This document shows, piece after piece, positions 18,752-26,073 of a stretch of DNA of 64,000 bases. The notes beneath the pieces were generated by a model that was not told the origin of the DNA, did not search any database, and saw nothing but the letters and a program-made list of their open reading frames with translations. Origin of the DNA: Hyphomicrobiales bacterium. GTDB lineage: Bacteria; Pseudomonadota; Alphaproteobacteria; Rhizobiales; Rhizobiaceae. A program made the translations under genes and the position numbers. The stretch spans positions 765,524 through 829,523 of the forward strand of contig UBZT01000009.1 of assembly GCA_900470155.1 (NCBI GenBank), given 5' to 3'. The first letter of the stretch is position 1, and each line of letters starts with the position of its first letter.

Positions 18752-19776
18752 ATGCCCGACACGACCAGCAATCTCGCCCTGCCTTTCATCCTTCCCGCTC
18801 AGGCTCAGAAACACGTCACGCACAATGAAGCCCTTCAGCGGCTGGACGCATTGGTCCAATTGGTGATCCAAAGCCCTGCCACCGAACCTCCGTTCGCACC
18901 ATCCGAAGGCGAGGTCTATTGGCTGCTTGCCCCGTCCAGCGGCGCCTGGCTCGGTCGCGAGGGCCAATTGGCGCTCTATCAGGATGGCGCATGGGTATTC
19001 CTCACACCACGCATCGGCTGGCGCGGCTATATCGCCAGCCAACAGCGGGCGACAGTCTTCAATGGCGAAGAATGGATCGATCCTCCCCTGCCATCTCAGG
19101 TCAATTTCGACAGGCTTGGCATCGCCGCCACCCCGACAGTTCGAACAGGCTGGCAATTTCTTCGCCCGCGAGCCTGTTCAATCACGCCGGTGACAGCCAC
19201 CGCCTCACTGTCAACAAACAATCGGCTGGCGACACGGCAAGCCTGCTCTTCCAGTCCAATTGGCAGGGCCGCGCCGAAATGGGATTGGCCGGCGAAGATC
19301 GGTTTTCGATCAAGGTCAACGGCGACGAGACCGGTTGGCGCCAGGCGATCGCCATTTCCGAGGAAGGCTATGTGCGCCTTGATCAGCGGCCGCTGGCCCG
19401 GGCAGCCCTGACGACGGCGACGTTTACCCCCGCCAGCGGCACGGCCACCGGCTTTGACCTCCTGCATCTGTCAGGCGGAGATATGACCCTGGGCGCACCG
19501 CTTGCGTCAGGCTTCGGCAAGCCCGTGATCGTCCCGGCAGATGGCTTCTATCTATTGGCGCTGACGATCACCGCCAATGGCGCCGGCAGTCATGCGGTGG
19601 CACTGCGCCGCAACGCCAGCGAGGATATCGCCCACCACGCCGGCGGCGCCGGAACGTCAACGGTGATGACGCTCGCATGGCTGAACGGCGGAGATGCGTT
19701 GACCCTGTATCACAGCGGCACAACCGAATATGCCTTTGGCTATGGCAAAACCGAGCTCAATCTGATGATGCTTTAG
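18752..19776 (+). pseudogene. DUF2793 protein gene, apparently frameshifted
   Basis: Reading from the ATG at 18752 gives a clear DUF2793 N-terminus (LALPFILPAQAQKHVTHNEA, then LTPRIGWRGYIA). After codon 128, ending GIAATP, the family continuation (DSSNRLAISSPASLFNHAG) is found in the -1 frame and runs intact to the stop at 19776. The simplest explanation is one lost G near 19135, where the sequence reads ACCCCGACAG. With that base restored the gene would encode about 341 residues. DUF2793 proteins are often found near phage-tail or GTA-like genes, but here there are no phage neighbours. This could be a true disabling mutation, a sequencing error, or programmed slippage; the sequence alone cannot decide. 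Confidence 0.85.
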
Positions 19777-19799
19777 CTCACAGGCAATTGGTCAATAAA

Positions 19800-19827
19800 A
19801 AAGACGCCACGGGGTCGCGGCGTCTTT
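19800..19827. terminator. Bidirectional terminator between DUF2793 gene and luxR-type gene
   Basis: Stem AAAGACGCC/GGCGTCTTT, with A-run before and T-run after on the plus strand, between two convergent genes. Confidence 0.85.
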
Positions 19828-19855
19828 CTCTGTCCAGTCCGGGAAACCCGATCGA

Positions 19856-20590
19856 TCAGAGCAACCGGAAGCGACAGGCCCTGGCGACTGCCTGCATACG
19901 ATTGACCGCTTCGAGCTTGCGCATGGCGCTCTTCAGGTAACTGACCACGGTATGGGTCGAAATATCGAGAATGATGGCGATCTCGTCGCTGCTCTTGCCA
20001 GCGGCCGACCAGCGCAGGCATTCGATCTCGCGGGCGGAGAGCTTTTCGCGCGGACCGTAACGCGGAACCAGTTCGTCAGCACCGAGATCCAGCATTTCCA
20101 TCGCCGCGAACTGCATTGCCGCCAGTTCTGCCCGATCGGGCTGTTGCAGACGGCCGGAAAACACCAGGACATATTGCGCCAGATGCCGGTCATGCAGACT
20201 GAAGGCAAGGCTGCCGCCCATGCCGTGCTGGTCGAAAAGCGCCACCAGCTTTGCCCGCTGTTCGTTGGCGGCCTGACCGACGAACAGATTGTCGGTGAAG
20301 AAAACCGGCATGATGCTCTGCTTGAGTCGCGCCACCAGCAGGCTTCCGGCAAAGATCTCTGCCGCTTCATAGGCTTCCCGCACCGGCTGCGGCCAGTTTG
20401 TCACCAGCAGATTGGCGGTAAATTCCGGCCGATCGCCCTTGGGGAAACTCGCCAGCAGACAATGGCGGAAGCCATGCTCGCGCGCCAGAGCCAGCAACTT
20501 GCCAGCCCACTGTCCGGACACACCTGCATCCAAGGGAAATACGTCTTCGTCGGTCTCGTGGCGACGAGTCAAATCTGTCGGCCTGAACAT
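19856..20590 (-). CDS. LuxR-family transcriptional regulator (orphan)
   Basis: 244 residues. The C-terminal 65 residues are a GerE/LuxR HTH (LSAREIECLRWSAAGKSSDE, then STHTVVSYLKSAMRKLEAVN). The N-terminal 165 residues have the length and layout of an autoinducer-binding domain, but I cannot see the usual Trp/Tyr/Asp ligand-contact pattern, so acyl-homoserine lactone binding is doubtful. There is no luxI gene nearby. AAAGGAG lies before the ATG. It is divergent from sciP across a 403-nt control region, which suggests shared or cell-cycle-linked regulation, but that is inference. Confidence 0.85.
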   Translation of the reverse strand: MFRPTDLTRRHETDEDVFPLDAGVSGQWAGKLLALAREHGFRHCLLASFPKGDRPEFTANLLVTNWPQPVREAYEAAEIFAGSLLVARLKQSIMPVFFTDNLFVGQAANEQRAKLVALFDQHGMGGSLAFSLHDRHLAQYVLVFSGRLQQPDRAELAAMQFAAMEMLDLGADELVPRYGPREKLSAREIECLRWSAAGKSSDEIAIILDISTHTVVSYLKSAMRKLEAVNRMQAVARACRFRLL

Positions 20591-20993
20591 AAAGCTCCTT
20601 TCGACTGGGCATGCACCCGGTCGGGAATTGAACGCATGTGAACTAGAATCTATCCCATGCAGGGATTTGTATCCGCCGGGCCTGTCGCCGATCTTGCGGC
20701 GACAAAAAAACGACCATTGACCGAGCAGTTTTGCCGCTCGGTCATGACATTTTCAGGCGAACCAGAGATTTCTCAACCCTAATGCCACGGAAGGTTGCGC
20801 GCGAGTAGAGGGGCATTTGCATAACTCCCATGCAAATGCCGCAACTTTACGCAGAGTGAGGTCGATTCGACGTAGCTAATCCGCGCTCGGTTGGCGGAAA
20901 TTATTATCAAATGCTTACAATGTGCTTAGGCAAATTTTAAAGCATCGCCTCTAGGATGCAGGTGTGTGGTCTTGAGTATGTATAGAGAGTCCA
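20591..20993 (+). promoter_or_regulatory. Divergent luxR/sciP control region
   Basis: A 403-nt gap without a credible gene. It holds three GANTC sites (20645, 20864, 20987) and a CtrA-like box TTAG-N7-TTAA at 20926-20940, one base off the TTAA-N7-TTAA consensus and 53 nt before sciP. The stretch 20898-20943 is AT-rich, as expected for a promoter. In Caulobacter sciP is a CtrA target, so control here by CtrA is plausible. Confidence 0.55.
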
Positions 20994-21269
20994 ATGACCG
21001 AAATGATCCGCCCCCGAGTGAAATATGTCATCGGTCCCGATGGCAGCCCGCTGACGATTGCCGATCTGCCCCCGGCCAATACGCGCCGTTGGGTAATCCG
21101 TCGCAAAGCCGAGGTTGTCGCCGCTGTTCGCGGTGGCCTGTTGAGCCTGGAAGAAGCCTGCGAACGCTACACCCTGACAGTAGAGGAATTCCTCTCCTGG
21201 CAGTCCTCCATCTCCGACCATGGCCTTCCGGGCCTGCGGACAACCCGAATTCAGCAATATCGCCATTAA
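20994..21269 (+). CDS. sciP: CtrA inhibitor SciP (DUF1153)
   Basis: 91 residues, matching the alphaproteobacterial SciP/DUF1153 family: RVKYVIGPDGSPLTIADLPP, then RRWVIRRKAEVVAAVRGGLL and the helix-turn-helix SLEEACERYTLTVEEFLSWQ. In Caulobacter SciP binds CtrA and blocks its activation of RNA polymerase in G1 swarmer cells. The location, 2 kb from ctrA and behind a CtrA-like box, fits a feedback loop. Start ATG at 20994, preceded by AGAGAG. Confidence 0.93.
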   Translation: MTEMIRPRVKYVIGPDGSPLTIADLPPANTRRWVIRRKAEVVAAVRGGLLSLEEACERYTLTVEEFLSWQSSISDHGLPGLRTTRIQQYRH

Positions 21270-21354
21270 GCTCTTCGGTGCCGAGCATTAACGGCACAAA
21301 ACAGTTTTCAAAACAGACCCCATCGGAAAACCGGCATGGCTCGCCCTGCCGGTT

Positions 21355-21834
21355 TTACCTTTTTTGCGTCACGGCACCGGATATCTCCCGTCTTTCCGGC
21401 AACCGATGCAGAACAGCGGCAAGCACGACCGACCCGGCATAGAACCACAGTCCCGGCTGGGAAAAAGCCTGCGCAAGCCCCGTTGTCTTCGCCGCAAAGA
21501 TCACCAGCGCGACCAGAAGCACATCCATCATCGACCAGCGCGACAGGACGGGAACGAGCTTTTCGACCCAACCGCCCGCCTGCCGTTCAACGCAATTCAG
21601 ATGTTCCGCCGCAAGCCCGATCAGCTTGATCCAGGGAAACACCACCGAGACAAGGCCGACGATCACCGACAGCAACACGTCGCCGCCCTTCCAGAGTGAG
21701 GCGATGATGGTTATCAGCGATGGCTCCTCGGAGAAGATGTACAAACTCTCAAATCGCATGAGCGGCAGGCTGATCCCCAGCGCCAGAAAACCAGGCGCCA
21801 GAATGAGCAGAGAAGATTTCAACCAGATCAACAC
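21355..21834 (-). CDS. PqiA-like membrane protein
   Basis: 159 residues from a GTG at 21834 that has GGAGGA 5 nt upstream; the longer reading from an ATG at 21948 would overlap the divergent acetyltransferase start. Four hydrophobic segments are visible. The motif LSRWSMMDVLLVALVIFAAK matches the core of the paraquat-inducible protein A family (GRWSMLDVF type). PqiA proteins are inner-membrane parts of MCE-type lipid transport systems, but no mce gene is next to this one. It is shorter than E. coli PqiA (one module, no zinc-finger Cys pairs). Confidence 0.75.
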   Translation of the reverse strand: MLIWLKSSLLILAPGFLALGISLPLMRFESLYIFSEEPSLITIIASLWKGGDVLLSVIVGLVSVVFPWIKLIGLAAEHLNCVERQAGGWVEKLVPVLSRWSMMDVLLVALVIFAAKTTGLAQAFSQPGLWFYAGSVVLAAVLHRLPERREISGAVTQKR

Positions 21835-21940
21835 GAAAATCCTCCGCCAGGTGTGAACGCTGCGTGCGCCAGTCTGGCAATTGTCGCGTGGCACGGGCCG
21901 ATGGTATTCAGGATCCATCAATGCAGCAACGGAGACATTC

Positions 21941-22228
21941 ATGAACATCTCGTTTGAGCAGACAGATTCGGGCGGTCGCTATGTCGGCCGGGTCGACGGC
22001 ATCGCCGATCCCGCGATCATGACATTTTCGCGCGCCTCGCCAACGTTGATCATCATCGATCACACGGAAGTCCCCGACGCGATGCGTGGCACCGGTGCCG
22101 GTCAGGCTCTTGCTCTCTATGCTGTGGAAGAAGCGCGTAAGGGCGGCTGGAAAATCATTCCGCTCTGCCCCTTTTTCCATGCCCAGATGGATCGCCATCC
22201 CGAATGGCGCGATGTGCTCAACGGTTGA
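21941..22228 (+). CDS. Small GNAT N-acetyltransferase (YjdJ/GCN5-related type)
   Basis: 95 residues with GGAGAC before the ATG at 21941. The sequence IIDHTEVPDAMRGTGAGQAL holds the acetyl-CoA pyrophosphate-binding loop R-G-x-G-x-G/A, and the end (IIPLCPFFHAQMDRHPEW) is the standard end of the Acetyltransf_CG family. The substrate is unknown. It is divergent from the PqiA-like gene. Confidence 0.85.
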   Translation: MNISFEQTDSGGRYVGRVDGIADPAIMTFSRASPTLIIIDHTEVPDAMRGTGAGQALALYAVEEARKGGWKIIPLCPFFHAQMDRHPEWRDVLNG

Positions 22229-22345
22229 ACCGTCAGCCCTGCCCCGATCGCATCATGCACCTGGAGCTTGATCAAGTCGAAAAGTCAGAGCGGCGGACGC
22301 AGCGGAAACTGCGACCGCCCCATTTGGACACAGGAACCCCTGTGC

Positions 22346-22696
22346 TCAGGCTCTAACCCGCATTTGGCTGTCCCGCTCCTCAAGAGCCGATGCCTTGGCA
22401 TATTCTGCCTCGGCTTCTTCCAGCGCCAAGTCCGCCGCTTCCTGCTGGACCTTCAGTTCCCGAATCGAGACCTGAAGATTGTCCGCGCGCTGGCGAGCCG
22501 CCTTGGCAAAGGTGGGATAGGCAAAATGGTTAGGGTCGGTGATGCCGGACTTTTTCTCCTCGATGCCGATCTGAGCCTCAAGCTCTTTCGACATCCTTTC
22601 GAACTCCGCCATCATTGACTGCAACTGCTGCAATTGCCGACGCTTTTCGGTGACCTGAAAACCTTTCAGGCGTACCAGGCTCTCACGCGACTTCAT
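22346..22696 (-). CDS. FliJ-like coiled-coil protein
   Basis: 116 residues from the ATG at 22696 with GGGAG eight bases upstream. The whole protein is predicted by eye as two long amphipathic helices (residues 5-45 and 60-112) rich in Glu, Gln, Lys and Ala, like the FliJ family of flagellar export chaperones. It is divergent from ctrA across the ctrA control region, where I recall rhizobia having a gene annotated as FliJ. No flagellar gene is adjacent, so assignment as a functional FliJ is tentative. Confidence 0.6.
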   Translation of the reverse strand: MKSRESLVRLKGFQVTEKRRQLQQLQSMMAEFERMSKELEAQIGIEEKKSGITDPNHFAYPTFAKAARQRADNLQVSIRELKVQQEAADLALEEAEAEYAKASALEERDSQMRVRA

Positions 22697-23134
22697 ACGC
22701 AATACTCCCGTGATGCGAGACCCCCGCTACACTTGCTTACTCAACACACCCGCATGCAAACGATTCGTCCAAAAAAAGTCCGCGACGTTAACAAAAAGCT
22801 ACCGTTGGTAACCTTTCGTTTACGGGCATCGTTAATGATAAGCCCGATCACTTAAGGGTCAGTAAATGCCAGGGCCTCAAAACGGCTGATGACAATGATG
22901 AGTCAAATGAATCGGTTACGGGAATTTCCTGTTGCTCTGATTCAAGTGTGGCGATGACCGAAACACATGAAAAATCAGGAGACTGCTTTATTTGCTTAAT
23001 AAATTCGTTACACCTTGCCAGAGGGAATCAGAATTTGTTAACCATTTGGTGGCAGCCTTCAAATCAGGCAACGACTGGATCCGTATCGCGTAGGGGGCCA
23101 ACTCGACCTTTCGGCGGCGGTAAAGGGGATAAAT
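22697..23134 (+). promoter_or_regulatory. ctrA control region with GANTC cluster and CtrA half-sites
   Basis: 438 nt without a gene. It has five GANTC (CcrM methylation) sites at 22762, 22900, 22909, 22939 and 23025, against an expectation of one per 256 nt. It also has TTAACCAT (23038-23045), a known CtrA half-site form, GTAA-N7-TTTA at 22808-22822 and GTTAAC at 22787-22792. AAAGGGG precedes the ctrA ATG. This matches the logic of Caulobacter, where ctrA transcription is controlled by CtrA itself and by CcrM methylation state. Confidence 0.6.
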
Positions 23135-23836
23135 ATGCGGGTTCTACTCATCGAAGACGACAGCGCAACGGCACAGAGCATCGAATTGATGCTGAAGTCC
23201 GAGAGCTTCAACGTCTACACTACTGACCTGGGCGAAGAAGGCGTCGACCTGGGTAAGCTCTACGACTACGATATCATTCTGCTCGACCTCAACCTCCCCG
23301 ACATGTCCGGCTATGAAGTGCTTCGCACTTTGCGCCTGTCGAAGGTTAAGACACCGATCCTCATCCTGTCCGGTATGGCAGGCATCGAGGACAAGGTGCG
23401 CGGTCTCGGTTTTGGCGCTGACGATTACATGACGAAGCCGTTCCACAAGGACGAACTCGTTGCCCGTATTCATGCCATTGTCCGCCGCTCGAAGGGCCAT
23501 GCACAGTCGATCATCACCACCGGCGAACTGATCGTGAACCTCGACGCCAAGACCGTCGAAGTTGGCGGCCAGCGCGTTCACCTGACCGGCAAAGAATATC
23601 AGATGCTCGAACTGCTCTCGCTTCGCAAGGGCACGACGCTGACCAAGGAAATGTTCCTGAACCACCTTTATGGCGGCATGGACGAGCCGGAACTGAAGAT
23701 CATCGACGTTTTCATCTGCAAGCTGCGCAAGAAGCTCGCAAATGCTGCCGGCGGTGCGAACTACATCGAAACGGTCTGGGGCCGCGGTTACGTTCTGCGC
23801 GAGCCGGACGGTGCGGAATACTCGGAAACGGCCTGA
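23135..23836 (+). CDS. ctrA: Cell-cycle master response regulator CtrA
   Basis: 233 residues. The OmpR-type receiver has acidic pair D8/D9, phospho-Asp D51 in [14 protein letters not shown], and Lys in [10 protein letters not shown]. The winged-helix DNA-binding domain (about 125-228) contains [20 protein letters not shown] and [10 protein letters not shown]. CtrA is the phosphorylated activator/repressor that controls replication, division and motility genes through TTAA-N7-TTAA sites. The C-terminus ends SETA, so the small hydrophobic ClpXP tail of Caulobacter CtrA is only partly retained. The cluster holds its inhibitor (sciP) and phosphotransferase (chpT). Confidence 0.97.
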   Translation: MRVLLIEDDSATAQSIELMLKSESFNVYTTDLGEEGVDLGKLYDYDIILLDLNLPDMSGYEVLRTLRLSKVKTPILILSGMAGIEDKVRGLGFGADDYMTKPFHKDELVARIHAIVRRSKGHAQSIITTGELIVNLDAKTVEVGGQRVHLTGKEYQMLELLSLRKGTTLTKEMFLNHLYGGMDEPELKIIDVFICKLRKKLANAAGGANYIETVWGRGYVLREPDGAEYSETA

Positions 23837-23858
23837 TTTGACATCAAGCCTCAGAAAC

Positions 23859-23887
23859 AACCCGCGTCGATGACGCGGGTTTTTTTG
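23859..23887 (+). terminator. ctrA terminator
   Basis: Stem AACCCGCGTC/GACGCGGGTT with three-base loop GAT followed by seven Ts, 22 nt after the ctrA stop. Confidence 0.92.
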
Positions 23888-23961
23888 TAACCAGATCAAT
23901 CAACGTGGAGAGCGGAACGCCCGCCGTTTGACATCCCGCAAGCGGTGGAAGCTCAAGAAAA

Positions 23962-23987
23962 AAGGGCGGTGCCAGTGGCCCGCCCTT
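23962..23987 (-). terminator. Terminator after the CheY-like gene
   Basis: Stem AAGGGCGG/CCGCCCTT with an inner GCCA/TGGC pairing, and a T-run on the minus strand just after it. Confidence 0.75.
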
Positions 23988-24012
23988 GGTCTTTCGATCA
24001 CATCCCCTGTGC

Positions 24013-24375
24013 TCAGGCGGCGATGGCCTTGCCGCCGAACGTGTCGGTCAGGATCTTCCGGTCGAACGGCTTCAACAGGAATTCGTTCGCACCGGCGCGC
24101 TTGCCCGCCATCATCGTCTTCAGGTCGGCTTCGACGACGCAATAGTAGATCTTGACGTCCTTGCCGTCAGGCAGGGCGCGCAGATTGGTGATCAGGTCGA
24201 GTGCATCGTCCATGCCGGCATCAACGATGATGATATGCGGCAATTCGCGCTCGCAGCGAACCAATGCCTCGCGACCGGATCCGGCTTCGGAAATCTCGAA
24301 ACCGATCTCCGACAGGATCTTCTTGCCGACCTTGCGTACAATGTCGGAGCCATCTGCGATCATCAAACGCTGCAT
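24013..24375 (-). CDS. Atypical single-domain receiver protein downstream of chpT
   Basis: 120 residues, a stand-alone CheY/DivK-type receiver. Phospho-Asp D52 (HIIIVDAGMDD) and Lys102 (LLKPFD) are present. The acidic pair is reduced to D8 followed by Gly (MIADGSD), and the conserved Thr/Ser is replaced in the YYCVVEAD strand. The start at 24375 has AGAGGAG upstream. It lies 115 nt after chpT on the same strand. It may be another acceptor for ChpT phosphate or a decoy receiver. It does not look like CpdR or DivK by motif, and I assign no name. Confidence 0.85.
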   Translation of the reverse strand: MQRLMIADGSDIVRKVGKKILSEIGFEISEAGSGREALVRCERELPHIIIVDAGMDDALDLITNLRALPDGKDVKIYYCVVEADLKTMMAGKRAGANEFLLKPFDRKILTDTFGGKAIAA

Positions 24376-24490
24376 GGTAAACTCCTCTGTCTCCGGCAGG
24401 AGACAACAATTAATCCCGATAAGCCTATCCGATTTCAACTAAGGAAATGTTACCGATTGAAATGCAACTTCGTCTCGAAATGAGACGTCC

Positions 24491-25132
24491 TCAGATCACT
24501 TCAGCGGTAAAGGCAATCTCGCCTTCGCTCGGGATGAATTTCAGCTCCATGCCGCATTCGTCCGCCAAAAGCACTGTGTAATAGGGCTGGATGGTATGGG
24601 CATCCACCGCCTCTTCGAGAGCGCCGTTGAGTAGCTCGGCGAATTTCGGCGGCACGCGCAGCATTCGACCCTTGGCGACAATCTTGAACTTGGCATCCGT
24701 TTCCGGGTTTTCCAGCGTGATGTCGAGCGAGCCGCCACGCGGAATGGCGCCGTAGGCCACCAGGAAGAGGTTCATCAATAGCTTGACGCGGTTTTTCGCG
24801 ACGATGGCGCGCGGGCCGCTCCAGGTGACTTCGGTCTTCTTTTCGGCAAGGGCAAAATCCTTCGCCGCCTTTTCCGCTTCGCCGGTGTCGATCGACGCGC
24901 CGACAGAGCCCGACGCACCAAAGGCAAGGCGGGCGAACTTCAGGCGGACCGAAGCGTTCAGGGCGCTGGTCCGGATCAGGTCCATCGCGTCGGCATCCGC
25001 GCCACCCTCGTCGAGCAGTTCCAGTCCGTTGTTGATCGCGCCGACCGGCGAAATCACATCGTGGCAGACACGGCTGCACAGCAGCGCCGCCAGATCGGGG
25101 CCTGCCAGGGTGAGGTTGATATTTTTCGCCAT
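24491..25132 (-). CDS. chpT: Histidine phosphotransferase ChpT
   Basis: 213 residues. The N-terminal DHp-like helical hairpin has LAALLCSRVCHDVISPVGAI with the phospho-His (CHD) at about residue 22. A degenerate Bergerat-fold domain follows, lacking ATP-binding G boxes, as in ChpT. In the Caulobacter relay ChpT passes phosphate from CckA to CtrA and CpdR. The ATG at 25132 has GGAGAG upstream; a longer frame to 25339 would overlap the divergent promoter. It is close to ctrA, as in other Rhizobiales. Confidence 0.92.
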   Translation of the reverse strand: MAKNINLTLAGPDLAALLCSRVCHDVISPVGAINNGLELLDEGGADADAMDLIRTSALNASVRLKFARLAFGASGSVGASIDTGEAEKAAKDFALAEKKTEVTWSGPRAIVAKNRVKLLMNLFLVAYGAIPRGGSLDITLENPETDAKFKIVAKGRMLRVPPKFAELLNGALEEAVDAHTIQPYYTVLLADECGMELKFIPSEGEIAFTAEVI

Positions 25133-25206
25133 CGGTCTCTCCAGAAGATTTGAACCGACGATATAGCGCGCAATCGTGTCTGGCACGAGCTGCGAACCGG
25201 TCGGAT

Positions 25207-25237
25207 ACCATATGGTCATAATGACACCATATTTGGT
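25207..25237. promoter_or_regulatory. Paired palindromes in chpT/DUF1134 divergent promoter
   Basis: A perfect 10-bp palindrome ACCATATGGT (25207-25216) and a second, ACCATATTTGGT (25226-25237), share the ACCA/TGGT arms with centres 20 nt apart, two helical turns. They lie 75 nt before chpT and 87 nt before the DUF1134 gene. The spacing suggests a cooperative dimeric repressor or activator. The protein is unknown. Confidence 0.5.
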
Positions 25238-25323
25238 AAACCGATTATTAAGACGATCCTCGGTAAGTTCGATTACCCCCATCGGAGAGGCCGAATCCAT
25301 CGGCTTCGCATCTAGGAGGCCCC

Positions 25324-25911
25324 ATGCGTCTTTTGCCAACCCGTCATCTTTCGGCCGCGCGCCTTGTCATCGCCGCCGCCATGGCCATCGCGGGCTTTGT
25401 CACGACCATGCGTCCAGCCGAAGCCGCAGGCGAATATTCCATCCAGGAAGTGGTCGATGCCGGCCACGGCTTCTTCGGCGAAACCAGTGGCGCCCTTGCC
25501 AAGGTCATCGAACAGGCCTTCGAGACGCACGGCCTGCCGAATGGCTATATCCTCGGCCAGGAAGGCTCCGGCGCCTTGATTGCCGGCCTCACCTATGGCG
25601 AAGGCATGCTCTACACCAAGAATGTCGGCCAGCACGAAGTGTTCTGGCAGGGCCCCTCGCTCGGCATCGATTACGGCGGCAACGGCACGCGTACGATGAT
25701 GCTGGTCTACGACCTGCCCTCCGTCGATACGCTCTATGCCCGCTACGGCGGCGTCAGCGGCTCGGCCTATGTTGTCGCCGGTGTCGGCATGACGGTTCTG
25801 AAAAGCCGCGATGTTGTCCTGGTGCCGATCCGCACCGGCATCGGCGCCCGGCTGGGCATTAATGTCGGCTATCTCAAGCTGACCCGTGCACCCACCTGGA
25901 ACCCTTTCTGA
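25324..25911 (+). CDS. Exported DUF1134 protein
   Basis: 195 residues with a signal peptide of about 34 residues (hydrophobic LVIAAAMAIAGFVTTM, cut after AEAA). The mature domain (EYSIQEVVDAGHGFFGETSG, then YGGVSGSAYVVAGVGMTVLK) is the alphaproteobacterial DUF1134 fold, probably periplasmic. AGGAGG precedes the ATG. It is divergent from chpT across a 191-nt promoter. No biochemical function is known to me. Confidence 0.9.
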   Translation: MRLLPTRHLSAARLVIAAAMAIAGFVTTMRPAEAAGEYSIQEVVDAGHGFFGETSGALAKVIEQAFETHGLPNGYILGQEGSGALIAGLTYGEGMLYTKNVGQHEVFWQGPSLGIDYGGNGTRTMMLVYDLPSVDTLYARYGGVSGSAYVVAGVGMTVLKSRDVVLVPIRTGIGARLGINVGYLKLTRAPTWNPF

Positions 25912-26073
25912 CTTCTGGCATTTGCGATCTCAGGCTCGCGCAAGCTCTCTTTGCTGTCGTTAGCCATAACGACGCAATCAGATCCCGGTACACCTTCCAA
26001 GGCTTGTCGAGGGCTGTGGGCCGTGGTTAAATATCCTCTAACATATGCCTGAACGCTGAAATGGCGCGCGCCC

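Noticed and set aside
22948..23226. A small frame starting in the ctrA control region and running into ctrA
   Set aside because: It overlaps the ctrA start in another frame and has no family features; the region is better explained as regulatory.
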